Assembly (NCBI GenBank): GCA_944385405.1
Contig: CALWXB010000001.1
Location: 1-64,000, forward strand
Origin: an uncultured Oscillospiraceae bacterium
GTDB taxonomy: Bacteria > Bacillota > Clostridia > Oscillospirales > Oscillospiraceae
Length of the DNA stretch: 64,000 bases
Direction of reading: 5' to 3'
Of the stretch, positions 9,034-17,227 are shown piece after piece. The position numbers were made by a program, and so were the translations under genes. The notes below the pieces were generated by a model that worked only from the letters and a program-made list of their open reading frames with translations, did not search any database and was not told the origin of the DNA. The stretch's first letter is position 1. Each line of letters opens with the position of its first letter.

Positions 9034-10107
9034 ATGGCAACACTGGAATTACGACACCTGACGAAAAAATTCGGGGATTTCACCGCCGTGGACGATATGG
9101 ACCTGACCGTGGCGGAGGGCGAGATGATCGCCCTGCTGGGCGGCAGCGGCTGCGGCAAGACCACCACGCTGCGGATGATCGCGGGGTTCACCGAGCCCTT
9201 TTCCGGCGCGGTGGTGGTAGACGGCAAGGATCTGCGCAGCGTTCCCCCCTACCGGCGCAACATCAGCATCTTCTTTCAGAACTATGCCCTGTTCCCCCAC
9301 ATGACGGTCTTTGAAAACGTGGCCTTCGGGCTGAAGCTGCAGAAGCTCCCCAAGGCGGAGATCCGGGAGCGGGTGGAGTCCATCTTGTCCCTGGTGAAGC
9401 TGGTGGGTCTGGACCGCCGCTATCCCCGGGAGCTCTCCGGCGGCCAGCAGCAGCGGGTGGCCCTGGCCCGGGCCCTGGTGACCCGCCCTGCCATTTTGCT
9501 GCTGGACGAGCCCCTTTCCAACCTGGACGCCAAGCTCCGGGTGGAGATGCAGGTGGAGATCAAGCGCATCCAGAAGGAGCTGGGCATCACAACCATCATC
9601 GTCACCCACGACCACGAGGAGGCCGTCTCCCTGGCGGACCGGGTCATCGTGATGAACGCCGGCCGCATCCAGCAGATCGGCACTCCCCAGGAGATCTTCG
9701 ACCGCCCGGTATCCCCCTTCGTGGCGGATTTCATGGGCTTTTCCACCTTCCTGCACGGCGTGGCCGGGCGGGAGGAAAACGGGCTGCTGCCGGTGGCGTG
9801 CGGCAGCCGGACCCTGCTGGTGCGCACCGATGGCCGCACGGATCTGGCGCCGGGCGATGCCTGTGTGCTGACCATCCGCTCGGAGAACATCGCCCTGGCC
9901 CAGGAGACGGGCGAGAATGTGGTCACCGGGCAGGTGCGGTCCGCCACCTACAAGGGCCACACCACACGGCTGGAGGTCTCCGGCTGCTTTGAAGAACCGG
10001 TGTATCCCGCCATCAGTGAATATGCGGAGTGCAAGGAGGGAGATACAGTATCGCTGTATTTCCCGCCGGAGCGCATCTGTGTATATAAATCAACCATTGG
10101 AGGATGA
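9034..10107 (+). CDS. PotA-like ABC transporter ATPase
   Basis: ATPase of 357 residues that powers the two permeases. Walker A GGSGCGKTT, the Q-loop FFQNYALFPHMTVFENV, the signature LSGGQQQRVALARAL and Walker B ILLLDEPLSNLDAKLR are all intact. A C-terminal TOBE-like regulatory domain follows (VLTIRSENIALAQ onward). The ribosome site AGGAGGGAGCC precedes the ATG. Its stop overlaps an ATG that is probably not the real start of the next gene. Confidence 0.92.
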   Translation: MATLELRHLTKKFGDFTAVDDMDLTVAEGEMIALLGGSGCGKTTTLRMIAGFTEPFSGAVVVDGKDLRSVPPYRRNISIFFQNYALFPHMTVFENVAFGLKLQKLPKAEIRERVESILSLVKLVGLDRRYPRELSGGQQQRVALARALVTRPAILLLDEPLSNLDAKLRVEMQVEIKRIQKELGITTIIVTHDHEEAVSLADRVIVMNAGRIQQIGTPQEIFDRPVSPFVADFMGFSTFLHGVAGREENGLLPVACGSRTLLVRTDGRTDLAPGDACVLTIRSENIALAQETGENVVTGQVRSATYKGHTTRLEVSGCFEEPVYPAISEYAECKEGDTVSLYFPPERICVYKSTIGG

Positions 10108-10115
10108 ATGAGATC

Positions 10116-11225
10116 ATGAAGAAGAGAATGCTTGCACTGCTGCTGTCTGCGCTCATGGTGATGAGCCTGGCAGCCTGCGGCTCCGACGCCCAGGAGGAAG
10201 CCCCCGCCGACAACGGCGGTGAGGAGTCCGGCGAGGCCACCACCGATTTCGGCGGCGCCGAGCTGGTGGTCGCCACCTGGGGCTGGGCCGAGGCCGGTCT
10301 GAAGGAGCTGGCCGCCGACTTTGAGAACACCTACAACTGCACCATCGTGGTGGATCCCACCAGCGGCAACGGCGACCGCCTGAACAAGCTGATGGCCGAG
10401 AAGAACGCCCCCACCGCGGACGTGGCCATGCTGACCCAGAGCTTTGCTGTCACCGGCGCCCAGGAGGGGCTGTTCGAGCAGATCGACACCTCTGTTGTCA
10501 CCAGCCTGGACCATCTCTATGACTTTGCCCTGGACGCCGACGGCTACGGTCCCTGCTACTCCCTGTGCCGCTACGGCATCATGTACAATGCCGACGCTCT
10601 GGAGAGCCTGGGCCTGCCCGCTCCCACGTCCTATCAGTCCCTGTTTGACGACCAGTACGCCGGCATGGTGGCCCTGCCCGACATGACCTCCACCGCGGGC
10701 CCCTACATGCTGGTGGCCATGGCCGAGGCCATGGGCGGCAGCCAGGAGGATGTGACCCCCGCCATGACGCTGATGCAGGAGAAGAAGGACAACATCGACC
10801 TGTGGTACACCACTTCTTCTGAGGTGGTCAACGCCTTCACCACCGGCGAGGCCAACATCACCGTGTTCATGGACATCAACATGCCCGGCCTCACCGAGAC
10901 CGGTCTGAACATGGTCTGGACCGATGCCGAGGAGGGCTCCTTCGCCGCTCCCGCCACCATCAACGTGGTCAAGGGCTGCCAGAACCCCGAGCTGGCCCAG
11001 CTGTTCGTGGAGTACATGATCTCCGACGAGACCCAGAGCCGCGTGGCTGAGACCATGAACGAGGCCCCTGTGAACAAGAACGCCACCATGCCCGACGAGC
11101 TCAAGAGCTACCTGGCTTTCGGCGAGGATGCCATGAACGCCCTCAAGCAGTTTGACGAGACCTATATCACCACCGCCAAGGACGCCTGGATCGACACCTT
11201 CCAGCGCACCGTCAGCGTCCAGTGA
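10116..11225 (+). CDS. PotD-like ABC substrate-binding lipoprotein
   Basis: Extracellular receptor of about 369 residues. It starts MKKRMLALLLSALMVMSLAAC with lipidated Cys21, then an acidic linker and a type-II periplasmic-binding fold (ELVVATWGWAEAGLKELAADF, WTDAEEGSFAAPATINVVKG). The start at 10116 is preferred over 10104: GGAGG ends directly at 10104, leaving no spacing, while 10116 begins a canonical signal peptide. As last gene of the adenine deaminase operon it defines the transporter substrate, which is unproven. Acidic surface composition and codon use suggest high expression. Confidence 0.87.
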   Translation: MKKRMLALLLSALMVMSLAACGSDAQEEAPADNGGEESGEATTDFGGAELVVATWGWAEAGLKELAADFENTYNCTIVVDPTSGNGDRLNKLMAEKNAPTADVAMLTQSFAVTGAQEGLFEQIDTSVVTSLDHLYDFALDADGYGPCYSLCRYGIMYNADALESLGLPAPTSYQSLFDDQYAGMVALPDMTSTAGPYMLVAMAEAMGGSQEDVTPAMTLMQEKKDNIDLWYTTSSEVVNAFTTGEANITVFMDINMPGLTETGLNMVWTDAEEGSFAAPATINVVKGCQNPELAQLFVEYMISDETQSRVAETMNEAPVNKNATMPDELKSYLAFGEDAMNALKQFDETYITTAKDAWIDTFQRTVSVQ

Positions 11226-11258
11226 TCCGCCGTCGCGGCAGGAAGATCCATTCAGCGC

Positions 11259-11300
11259 AAAAAAATGGGGAGACCGGAAATCCGGTCTCCCCATTTTTTT
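11259..11300. terminator. Bidirectional Rho-independent terminator
   Basis: A 13-base perfect stem (TGGGGAGACCGGA with its complement) and a two-base loop is flanked by A7 and T7, so it can end both the adeC-pot operon (plus) and the transglutaminase-like gene (minus). Confidence 0.92.
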
Positions 11301-11302
11301 AC

Positions 11303-12730
11303 TTACCAGGCGTGCCGCCGCCAGGACTGCTCCGGCGTCATGGCAAAATAGCCGTAATCCACGGTGGTGCCGTCGCCCCAGGTGGTGTCGATGTGGACCT
11401 GGGTACCGTCCAGCTCCGCCACCGTCCAGATGTGGGAGTCATTGGAAAGGGCGGTGCAGTCAATGCCCTCCAGCTTCAAAAGCAGGTTGTAGGCGCCGGT
11501 ATAGCCGTCGCACACCGCCGTTCCCCTTGTGAAGAGGCTGTACGGGATGTGGCTCAATGAGGTGTCAGTGGCGCCGTAATCATAGGTGCAGTTCTCACAG
11601 ATCCAGGTGTAATATACCCGGGCGATCTCCGTTTCCGTCATATCCGGTGTCAGAACGCCGTCAGACCACAGGCTGTCGTGGACCCGGATGGCCGCCTCCA
11701 GGGCGGCGGTGCGGTAGGTCTCCACATCCCCCTGGATGCCCGCGGCGGAAAAGGTCAGCGTCAGCTTCCCGTCCGGCTCCACTGTGCAGCTGACCGTGTT
11801 GTAGCCCTGCTCACAGTAGCTTTTCACCACCTCCAGTGCTTCCTCCATCCGGCCTCTGGCGGAGATCATGCTGATGCCGGGATACTGCAGCGTCAGCTGG
11901 TTGGAGCCGGCGGAGAGCATATAGCGCACGCTCTCGTCCATCTCCGCTGTGGTGGTGGGTGCGGAGATCAGCGTCCCGGGTTCCACCAGATCCGCCAGAG
12001 TGGTACCGGCAGCGCTGGTCCAGGCGGCTTCCTCCCAGGTCAATATCACCCGCAGCGCCGGATCCACCATCCGGGTGAGCATGGCCGCCGCCGCGCCCCG
12101 GGTGACGGTCTCCTCCGGCAGGAAGGATCCCGCCGCGTCGCTGCCGCCGCTGACCCCCCACCGGTAAAGCTGGAGGATATCCGCATAATAGGGCGTGTCC
12201 GGCGTGACGTCCCGCAGATAGGCGCCGCTGTTCAGGGCAGTATCCACTGCCGCGTCGTTCAGGGGCTCCAGCGCCCCCTCCGGCAGCGTCCGGGCCAGCA
12301 CGTGGGCCACCTGGGCCCGGGTGGCAGGCTGCTCCAGATACGCGTCCAGCTCCTGTCCCAGGACGCCTTCCGCCTGGAGATACCGCAGATACGGCGCCGC
12401 CGCGGTGCTGTCGCCGTCCGCGCTGTGGGCGCGGGCGCCCGCCTCAGCGTCTCCCCAGTCGTACAGGCTGCGGATGCGCCCGGCAAAAATGACAACCTGC
12501 CCCACGGTGAGGGGATCCGTCAGTCCAAAGGTGCCGTCGGCCTTGCCCACGGTAAGGCCGTACTCATACAGCGCCGCCACGTTGTCGTAAAAGACGCTCT
12601 CCGCCGGCACATCGGAAAAGGCGCCGTCATAGCTGCGGATCCGGACAAACGTCCCCGGCTCCGCAGCGGCAGCCGGCGCTGTCAGCGCCAGCACCGCCGC
12701 CAGCAGCAAAGAGATGATCCTTGTCTTCAT
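11303..12730 (-). CDS. S-layer-homology-like and transglutaminase-domain secreted protein
   Basis: Secreted protein of 475 residues. A signal peptide (MKTRIISLLLAAVLALTAPAAAA) is followed by SLH-like repeats (FSDVPAESVFYDNVAALYEYGLTVGKADG; VTPDTPYYADILQLYRWGVSGGSDAAGSFLPEE; three in all up to about residue 220). Such repeats bind pyruvylated wall polymer. The C-terminal third is a transglutaminase core with the triad in order: Cys in GTAVCDGYTGAYN, His in SNDSHIWT and Asp in VHIDTTWGD. It probably processes or crosslinks wall-associated protein. It lies 22 bases after the LytR-CpsA-Psr gene behind AAGGAGG and is likely in its operon. Confidence 0.8.
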   Translation of the reverse strand: MKTRIISLLLAAVLALTAPAAAAEPGTFVRIRSYDGAFSDVPAESVFYDNVAALYEYGLTVGKADGTFGLTDPLTVGQVVIFAGRIRSLYDWGDAEAGARAHSADGDSTAAAPYLRYLQAEGVLGQELDAYLEQPATRAQVAHVLARTLPEGALEPLNDAAVDTALNSGAYLRDVTPDTPYYADILQLYRWGVSGGSDAAGSFLPEETVTRGAAAAMLTRMVDPALRVILTWEEAAWTSAAGTTLADLVEPGTLISAPTTTAEMDESVRYMLSAGSNQLTLQYPGISMISARGRMEEALEVVKSYCEQGYNTVSCTVEPDGKLTLTFSAAGIQGDVETYRTAALEAAIRVHDSLWSDGVLTPDMTETEIARVYYTWICENCTYDYGATDTSLSHIPYSLFTRGTAVCDGYTGAYNLLLKLEGIDCTALSNDSHIWTVAELDGTQVHIDTTWGDGTTVDYGYFAMTPEQSWRRHAW

Positions 12731-12752
12731 CGTATCGCGCCTCCTTCCGCGC

Positions 12753-13751
12753 TCAGGTGGGGATATTCAGATCCTCTGGCGTCCGGTCCTCCACGTAGGG
12801 GTTCAGATGCTCGTTTACCAGCGTGAGAACCTCGTCGGCGTCCAGATAGATAAAGGGATCTTTCCACGTTCCCGGCAGCGTGGAGAAGGCGATGTTCTCC
12901 GCGCCCATGGAGATGGCCTGGGTCCCCAGCCAGGCCAAGTTGCCCAGCGTCAGGTCCGTCTCCACATATTCCTGGAAGATCCGGGCAAAATCGTCCAGCT
13001 TGGTGACATTGCCGGGCTGGAGCACCTGCTTGGCCACCGCCTTCAAAAAGGCCTGCTGAGTTTCCATCCGTCCGATGTCCTGGGTGGCGTAGCCCTCCCG
13101 GAACCGCACCACCTTCAGCGCCTCCGCGCCGGTGAGATGCTGCATGCCCTTGGAGATGTGGATGTAGAGGTCCTGATAGGGATCCTCATAGTGCATGTCC
13201 ACCGGCACGTCGAAGTCCACGCCGCCGATGGCGTCCACCAGTGCCACGAAGCCTTGGATATCCACGGAGACCGTGTAGTCCACCGGGATGCCCAGCTGAT
13301 CACCGACCACCTCGGCCAGCTTCTCCATGCCGCCGGCGCCGAAGGCGGCGTTGATCTTGTGGGTCTTGCCGCCCCAGACCGCCTTGGTGTCCCGGGCGAT
13401 GCTGACGCCGTAGATGGAGCCGCCGTCGGCGTTCACCGCCAGGAGGATGTTGGTATCGCTGTTGCCGTTTCCGTCGTCAGAGCCGGAGACCAGGATCGTG
13501 TAGAAATGGTCCTTGCGCTCTGTGTGGGACTTCAGGGCCTCCGCCTCGGCATCCGCCTCCGGCCCCTCCGCATCTCCGGAGACCTCCTGGGACGTCTCCT
13601 GCTTCTGCTCCGGCGGCCGGAGCCAGAAGCAGCGGATGCCTGTGTACAGGGCGGCCAGGATCAGAAAGAGGATCAGCAGGATCCGCAGTCCCCGTCTCCC
13701 CTTCCGGCGGGGGGCAGGGCGGCATCTGCGGCCGGGTGTTTTGGTTGACAT
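12753..13751 (-). CDS. LytR-CpsA-Psr (LCP) family cell-wall glycopolymer ligase
   Basis: Membrane-anchored enzyme that attaches teichoic acid or capsule-type polymers to peptidoglycan. It has a basic N-terminus (RRCRPAPRRKGRRG), one membrane segment (LRILLILFLILAALYTGI) and an extracellular LCP domain with DTNILLAVNADG, SIARDTK, KINAAFGAGG, YTVSVDIQGFVALVDAIGGVDFDV and VVRFREGYATQDIGR. The start at 13751 is preferred over 13784 because the upstream ATG lacks ribosome-site spacing. Length is about 332 residues. The promoter lies just upstream, and the SLH/transglutaminase gene follows. Confidence 0.9.
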   Translation of the reverse strand: MSTKTPGRRCRPAPRRKGRRGLRILLILFLILAALYTGIRCFWLRPPEQKQETSQEVSGDAEGPEADAEAEALKSHTERKDHFYTILVSGSDDGNGNSDTNILLAVNADGGSIYGVSIARDTKAVWGGKTHKINAAFGAGGMEKLAEVVGDQLGIPVDYTVSVDIQGFVALVDAIGGVDFDVPVDMHYEDPYQDLYIHISKGMQHLTGAEALKVVRFREGYATQDIGRMETQQAFLKAVAKQVLQPGNVTKLDDFARIFQEYVETDLTLGNLAWLGTQAISMGAENIAFSTLPGTWKDPFIYLDADEVLTLVNEHLNPYVEDRTPEDLNIPT

Positions 13752-13814
13752 GTGGTTCAGCGCTCCTTGTCCATCCGGGGACATCTCCCGGGAGATTTAC
13801 ATAATATAAACCAC

Positions 13815-13843
13815 ATTATACGGCGCTTTCATCCAAAAGACAA
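13815..13843 (-). promoter_or_regulatory. Promoter of the LCP operon
   Basis: On the minus strand TTGTCT (13838-13843) and TATAAT (13815-13820) are separated by 17 bases, about 65 bases before the LCP start codon. Confidence 0.75.
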
Positions 13844-13871
13844 GCAAAACCTCCCGGTGCCGGGCAAGAAA

Positions 13872-13894
13872 AAATAGCGGCCGGGCCGCTATTT
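13872..13894 (-). terminator. Terminator overlapping the stop of the small orphan gene
   Basis: AAATAGCGGCC and GGCCGCTATTT form an inverted repeat around one base. On the minus strand it is followed by a run of T residues. The stop codon at 13889-13891 lies within the stem. Confidence 0.75.
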
Positions 13895-14125
13895 CTCCTC
13901 CTGAGGCAATCGCATCTCCTCCAGCAGGGTCTTGATCTCCGAGAGGAGCTGATTTTGATAGGACAGTGCGCAGTGGATGTAGTGCAGCGCGCTCTCCGGG
14001 GGGCGGGGCGCCTCCGTCCCCTCCACCGGATGGGGCCAGCGCCGCACCGGCGGCTCCGCCGGCGCGGCGGGCCGGGCGGACACCGGCCGGGGCGGACGCC
14101 CCCGTCCGCAGGAACGATTCATCAT
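13889..14125 (-). CDS. Small hypothetical protein next to spoIIID
   Basis: A 78-residue protein that I do not recognise. The first half is rich in proline, arginine and alanine (RGRPPRPVSARPAAPAEPP) and probably disordered. The second half (ALHYIHCALSYQNQLLSEIKTLLEEM) looks like one amphipathic helix. The ATG at 14125 follows GGAGGG at 7 bases; the ATG at 14143 lacks a ribosome site. A clear terminator at its end and a 36-base gap from spoIIID suggest a real gene co-transcribed with spoIIID and perhaps expressed in sporulation, but this is inference. Confidence 0.6.
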   Translation of the reverse strand: MMNRSCGRGRPPRPVSARPAAPAEPPVRRWPHPVEGTEAPRPPESALHYIHCALSYQNQLLSEIKTLLEEMRLPQEEK

Positions 14126-14161
14126 GTCCATCCCTCCAAGCATGTTCTCATTTCCCGGCGT

Positions 14162-14398
14162 CTATGCGCCGCGGTATTTTTTTCGGGTGGCGATGCCGCC
14201 GCGGATGTGCCGCTGCGCCTTGTTCACCTCCAGTACCTCCTTGACCTGCAGATACAGCGCCCGGTTGAACTGAGGCAGCCGTTCGGAAATGTCCTTGTGC
14301 ACCGTTGATTTGCTGATGCCGAAGCGCTGCGCGGCGGCCCGGACCGTGCTTTGTTTTTCTATGATGTAGAGCGCCAGCCGCTCGGCCCGCTCCTCCAT
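14162..14398 (-). CDS. spoIIID: Sporulation transcription regulator SpoIIID
   Basis: DNA-binding regulator of mother-cell gene expression during endospore formation. The 78-residue protein starts MEERAERLALYIIEKQ and contains the helix-turn-helix TVRAAAQRFGISKSTVHKDI followed by the basic tail (NKAQRHIRGGIATRKKYRG) typical of SpoIIID. The start at 14398 follows AAAGGAAAC; the longer reading at 14413 lacks this. Its presence marks the organism as a spore former. Confidence 0.93.
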   Translation of the reverse strand: MEERAERLALYIIEKQSTVRAAAQRFGISKSTVHKDISERLPQFNRALYLQVKEVLEVNKAQRHIRGGIATRKKYRGA

Positions 14399-14493
14399 GT
14401 TTCCTTTCAACACACAACACTCCCCGCCTCTTGTTGGTCCATCCTATGCGCCGTTTCCCGGGGATATGAGGCGGCAGCGGCGAAAGATTTGGT

Positions 14494-14521
14494 TTGCGCT
14501 TTGCCGGAAGCGTGATATGAT
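14494..14521 (+). promoter_or_regulatory. Probable promoter of the nitroreductase-mtnA-deoD group
   Basis: TTGCGC (14494-14499), a 16-base spacer and TATGAT (14516-14521) precede the nitroreductase start by 40 bases. Confidence 0.55.
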
Positions 14522-14560
14522 GGAGAGGAAGATTCTGCATACAGAAAGGACGTGGCACAC

Positions 14561-15082
14561 ATGAATGAAGTTCTGCAGACCCTGCGCCAGCGCCGCAGCA
14601 TCCGCAGCTATCAGTCCCGGCAGGTGGATCGGGAGACCCTGGATGCCATCCTGGAGGCGGGCCTCTGGGCCCCCAGCGGCATGGGGATGCAGTCCCCGGT
14701 GCTGGTGGCGGTGCAGGACCCGGAGATCGTGGCCCTGCTCTCCCGGCTCAATGCCCGGGTTCTGGGCCAGCCGGAGGCGGACCCCTTCTACGGCGCCCCC
14801 ACCGTGGTGGTGGTACTGGCGGACACCGGACGCCCCACCTGGCGGCAGGACGGCTCCCTGGTCATGGGGAACCTGATGACCGCCGCCGCGTCGCTGGGCG
14901 TGGGCTCTTGCTGGATCCACCGGGCGGAGGAGGTCTTTGACCTGCCCGAGGGCCGGGCGCTGCTGGAACAGTGGGGCCTCCCCGGAACGCTCCGGGGCGT
15001 GGGCCACTGCATCCTGGGCTACGCCGACGGTCCCGCTCCGGCCCCCAAGCCCCGCCGGGACGGCCGCATCGTGCGGGTATGA
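14561..15082 (+). CDS. Nitroreductase-family FMN oxidoreductase
   Basis: FMN-dependent NAD(P)H oxidoreductase of 173 residues. It carries the family start [26 protein letters not shown] (FMN-phosphate binding RRSIRSY), the middle [15 protein letters not shown] and [20 protein letters not shown], and the end [15 protein letters not shown]. The ATG at 14561 sits 10 bases after AAAGGA; a GTG at 14552 is too close. Substrates of such enzymes (nitroaromatics, flavins, quinones) cannot be told from sequence. It is the first gene of a plus-strand group with mtnA and deoD. Confidence 0.87.
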   Translation: MNEVLQTLRQRRSIRSYQSRQVDRETLDAILEAGLWAPSGMGMQSPVLVAVQDPEIVALLSRLNARVLGQPEADPFYGAPTVVVVLADTGRPTWRQDGSLVMGNLMTAAASLGVGSCWIHRAEEVFDLPEGRALLEQWGLPGTLRGVGHCILGYADGPAPAPKPRRDGRIVRV

Positions 15083-15093
15083 GGGGGCACGCC

Positions 15094-16143
15094 ATGACTG
15101 CCTCCCCCGTTCCTGTGAACATCCGCTTCGACCCGGCGGAGCAGGCCCTCTACATCCTGGACCAGACCCTGCTGCCCAATGAGGAGCGGGATATCCGCCT
15201 GACCACCCTGGAGGAGATGGTGGAGGCCATCCGGTCCTTGCGGGTCCGGGGCGCTCCCGCCATCGGCATCTGCGCGGCGTACGGCGTATATATCCTGGCC
15301 CGTTCTCTGCCGGAAGAGGACTTCTTTCCCCGGCTGGAAGCCCTGAGCCGGGAGCTGGCCGCCGCCCGGCCCACCGCAGTGAACCTCGCCTGGGCAGTGG
15401 ACCAGATGCTCTCCGCCACCCGGCCTCTGGCCCACGACCGGTCCCGTGCTCTGGAGACGCTGTACCGCAGGGCGGTGGAGATCCACCAGGACGATATGGA
15501 CAAATGCGCCGCCATCTCCCGGTACGGCCTGTCCCTGCTGCAGCCCGGCGACGGCGTGCTGACCCACTGCAACGCCGGTCCCCTGGCCACCTCCCGCTAC
15601 GGCACGGCCCTGGGGCCGCTGCTGCTGGCGGCGGAGCAGGGCATTCCCCTGCATGTGTTTGCCGACGAGACCCGTCCCCTGCTCCAGGGCGCCCGGCTCA
15701 CCAGCTACGAGCTCCAGCGGGCCGGAGTGGACGTGACGCTGATCTGCGACAACATGGCCTCCCTGGTGATGAAAAACGGCTGGGTGCAGGCGTGCTTCGT
15801 GGGCTGCGACCGGGTGGCCGCCAACGGCGACGCCGCCAACAAGATCGGCACCTCCGGCGTGGCCATCCTGGCCCGGCATTACGGCATCCCCTTCTACGTC
15901 CTGGGGCCCACCAGCACCATCGACATGGCCTGCCCTGACGGGGAGCACATCCCCATCGAGCTGCGGGCGGAGGATGAGATCCGCTCCATGTGGTACAAAG
16001 CCCCCATGGCCCCCGGAGACGTGAAGTGCTACAATCCCGCCTTCGATGTCACGGACCACGATCTCATCACCGCCATCATCACAGAAAAGGGCATCTGCCG
16101 CCCGCCCTACACCCAGTCCCTGGCGGCGTTATTCGACAACTAA
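15094..16143 (+). CDS. mtnA: S-methyl-5-thioribose-1-phosphate isomerase
   Basis: Isomerises methylthioribose-1-phosphate to methylthioribulose-1-phosphate in methionine salvage; related enzymes also act on 5-deoxyribose-1-phosphate. The 349-residue length is normal. Signatures are [14 protein letters not shown], the catalytic cysteine in [19 protein letters not shown] and the catalytic aspartate in [19 protein letters not shown], with the end [16 protein letters not shown]. The ATG at 15094 follows GAGGGGGC. It sits between a nitroreductase gene and deoD; no kinase or aldolase of the pathway is present in the window. Confidence 0.94.
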   Translation: MTASPVPVNIRFDPAEQALYILDQTLLPNEERDIRLTTLEEMVEAIRSLRVRGAPAIGICAAYGVYILARSLPEEDFFPRLEALSRELAAARPTAVNLAWAVDQMLSATRPLAHDRSRALETLYRRAVEIHQDDMDKCAAISRYGLSLLQPGDGVLTHCNAGPLATSRYGTALGPLLLAAEQGIPLHVFADETRPLLQGARLTSYELQRAGVDVTLICDNMASLVMKNGWVQACFVGCDRVAANGDAANKIGTSGVAILARHYGIPFYVLGPTSTIDMACPDGEHIPIELRAEDEIRSMWYKAPMAPGDVKCYNPAFDVTDHDLITAIITEKGICRPPYTQSLAALFDN

Positions 16144-16182
16144 ACGTAATATTCAAGCTTTTTATCACAAGGAGGACTGCAT

Positions 16183-16917
16183 ATGGCCGTGAAGGAAAGC
16201 CCCTCTGCCAGCATCGTGGCGGAGGAATCCCAGATCGCAAAAGTGGTGCTGATGCCCGGCGACCCCCTGCGGGCCAAATATGTGGCGGAGCACTACCTGG
16301 AAAACCCCGTCTGCTTCAATACCGTGCGCAACATGCTGGGCTATACCGGCACCTACAAGGGCCGGAAAATCTCCGTCATGGGCCACGGCATGGGCGTGCC
16401 ATCCGTGGGCATTTACAGCTATGAGCTCTATCAGTGCTTCGGCGTGGAGTCCATCATCCGCATCGGCTCCGCCGGCGGCATCGGCGAGGACGTGAAGCTC
16501 CGGGACGTGGTCATCGCCCTGGGGGCCTCCACCAACTCCCACTTTGCCGACCAGTACCGCTTTCCCGGCCAGCTGTGCGCCACAGCGGACTATGGTCTGC
16601 TGCGCAGCGCTGTGGAGGCAGCGGAGAAGCTGGGCGTCCGGGCGGACGTAGGCCAGGTGTTCACCGCCGACCAGTTCTACAACGACAACCCCGACGCCGG
16701 GGCCATGTACCGCAAGTTCGGCATCCTGGCGCTGGAGATGGAGGCGGCGGGCCTGTACTGGACCGCTCAGCGCCTGGGCAAGAAGGCTCTGGCCATCCTC
16801 ACCATCTCCGACCACATCTTCACCGGGGAGGCCCTCTCCGCCCAGGAGCGGCAGGACTCCTTCCATGAGATGATGGAGATCGCTCTGGAGACGGCCTGGC
16901 AATCCCTGGAGGGGTGA
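16183..16917 (+). CDS. deoD: DeoD-type purine nucleoside phosphorylase
   Basis: Phosphorolysis of purine nucleosides to free base and ribose-1-phosphate. The 244-residue protein has VLMPGDPLRAKYVAEHYLE, GHGMGVPSVGIYSYEL, IRIGSAGGIGEDVKLRD, LEMEAAGLYWTA and ISDHIFTGEALS, the hexameric DeoD pattern. With mtnA beside it the pair could turn a nucleoside into a pentulose phosphate, and adenine released could feed the adenine deaminase encoded 10 kb away. The ribosome site AAGGAGGACTGCAT precedes the ATG. Confidence 0.93.
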   Translation: MAVKESPSASIVAEESQIAKVVLMPGDPLRAKYVAEHYLENPVCFNTVRNMLGYTGTYKGRKISVMGHGMGVPSVGIYSYELYQCFGVESIIRIGSAGGIGEDVKLRDVVIALGASTNSHFADQYRFPGQLCATADYGLLRSAVEAAEKLGVRADVGQVFTADQFYNDNPDAGAMYRKFGILALEMEAAGLYWTAQRLGKKALAILTISDHIFTGEALSAQERQDSFHEMMEIALETAWQSLEG

Positions 16918-16920
16918 GCC

Positions 16921-17187
16921 ATGGCCCTCTTCGGAAAGCGGGAGACGGTGTTTTCCGTGCAGGGCGACAAGTCCTGCTGGATCGCGGCCAAGGCCGCGCT
17001 GCGGGAGGCCGGGATCAAAATCATGGAAGCGGGGTCCTACGAGACAGAGGCCCCGGTATGCGGGTGCGGCGCCAAGCTGGACCATCGGGATTTCGGCCCC
17101 AACGGCCGCATTGACCGGCGCACCTATTACATTGCCGTCCGTCCTGAGGATGTGGCGCAGGCCAGCGCGGTGCTGGAGGAGATGTAA
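16921..17187 (+). CDS. Hypothetical 88-residue protein
   Basis: Small protein starting 3 bases after deoD with ribosome site GGAGGGGTGAGCC, so it is probably translated from the same mRNA. It contains VCGCGAKLDHRDFGPNGRIDRRTYYIAV, with two close cysteines that could bind metal, and an alpha/beta rhythm resembling a small ferredoxin-like fold (TVFSVQGDKSCWIAAKAALREAGIK, then DVAQASAVLEEM). I do not recognise a named family. Confidence 0.72.
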   Translation: MALFGKRETVFSVQGDKSCWIAAKAALREAGIKIMEAGSYETEAPVCGCGAKLDHRDFGPNGRIDRRTYYIAVRPEDVAQASAVLEEM

Positions 17188-17192
17188 ACGCA

Positions 17193-17224
17193 AAGCGGAA
17201 GGACCCAAATGGGTCCTTCCGCTT
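17193..17224. terminator. Bidirectional terminator-like hairpin
   Basis: AAGCGGAAGGACCC and its complement form a 14-base stem with an AAAT loop between convergent genes. The T-tail is short on both sides. Confidence 0.75.
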
Positions 17225-17227
17225 CGT

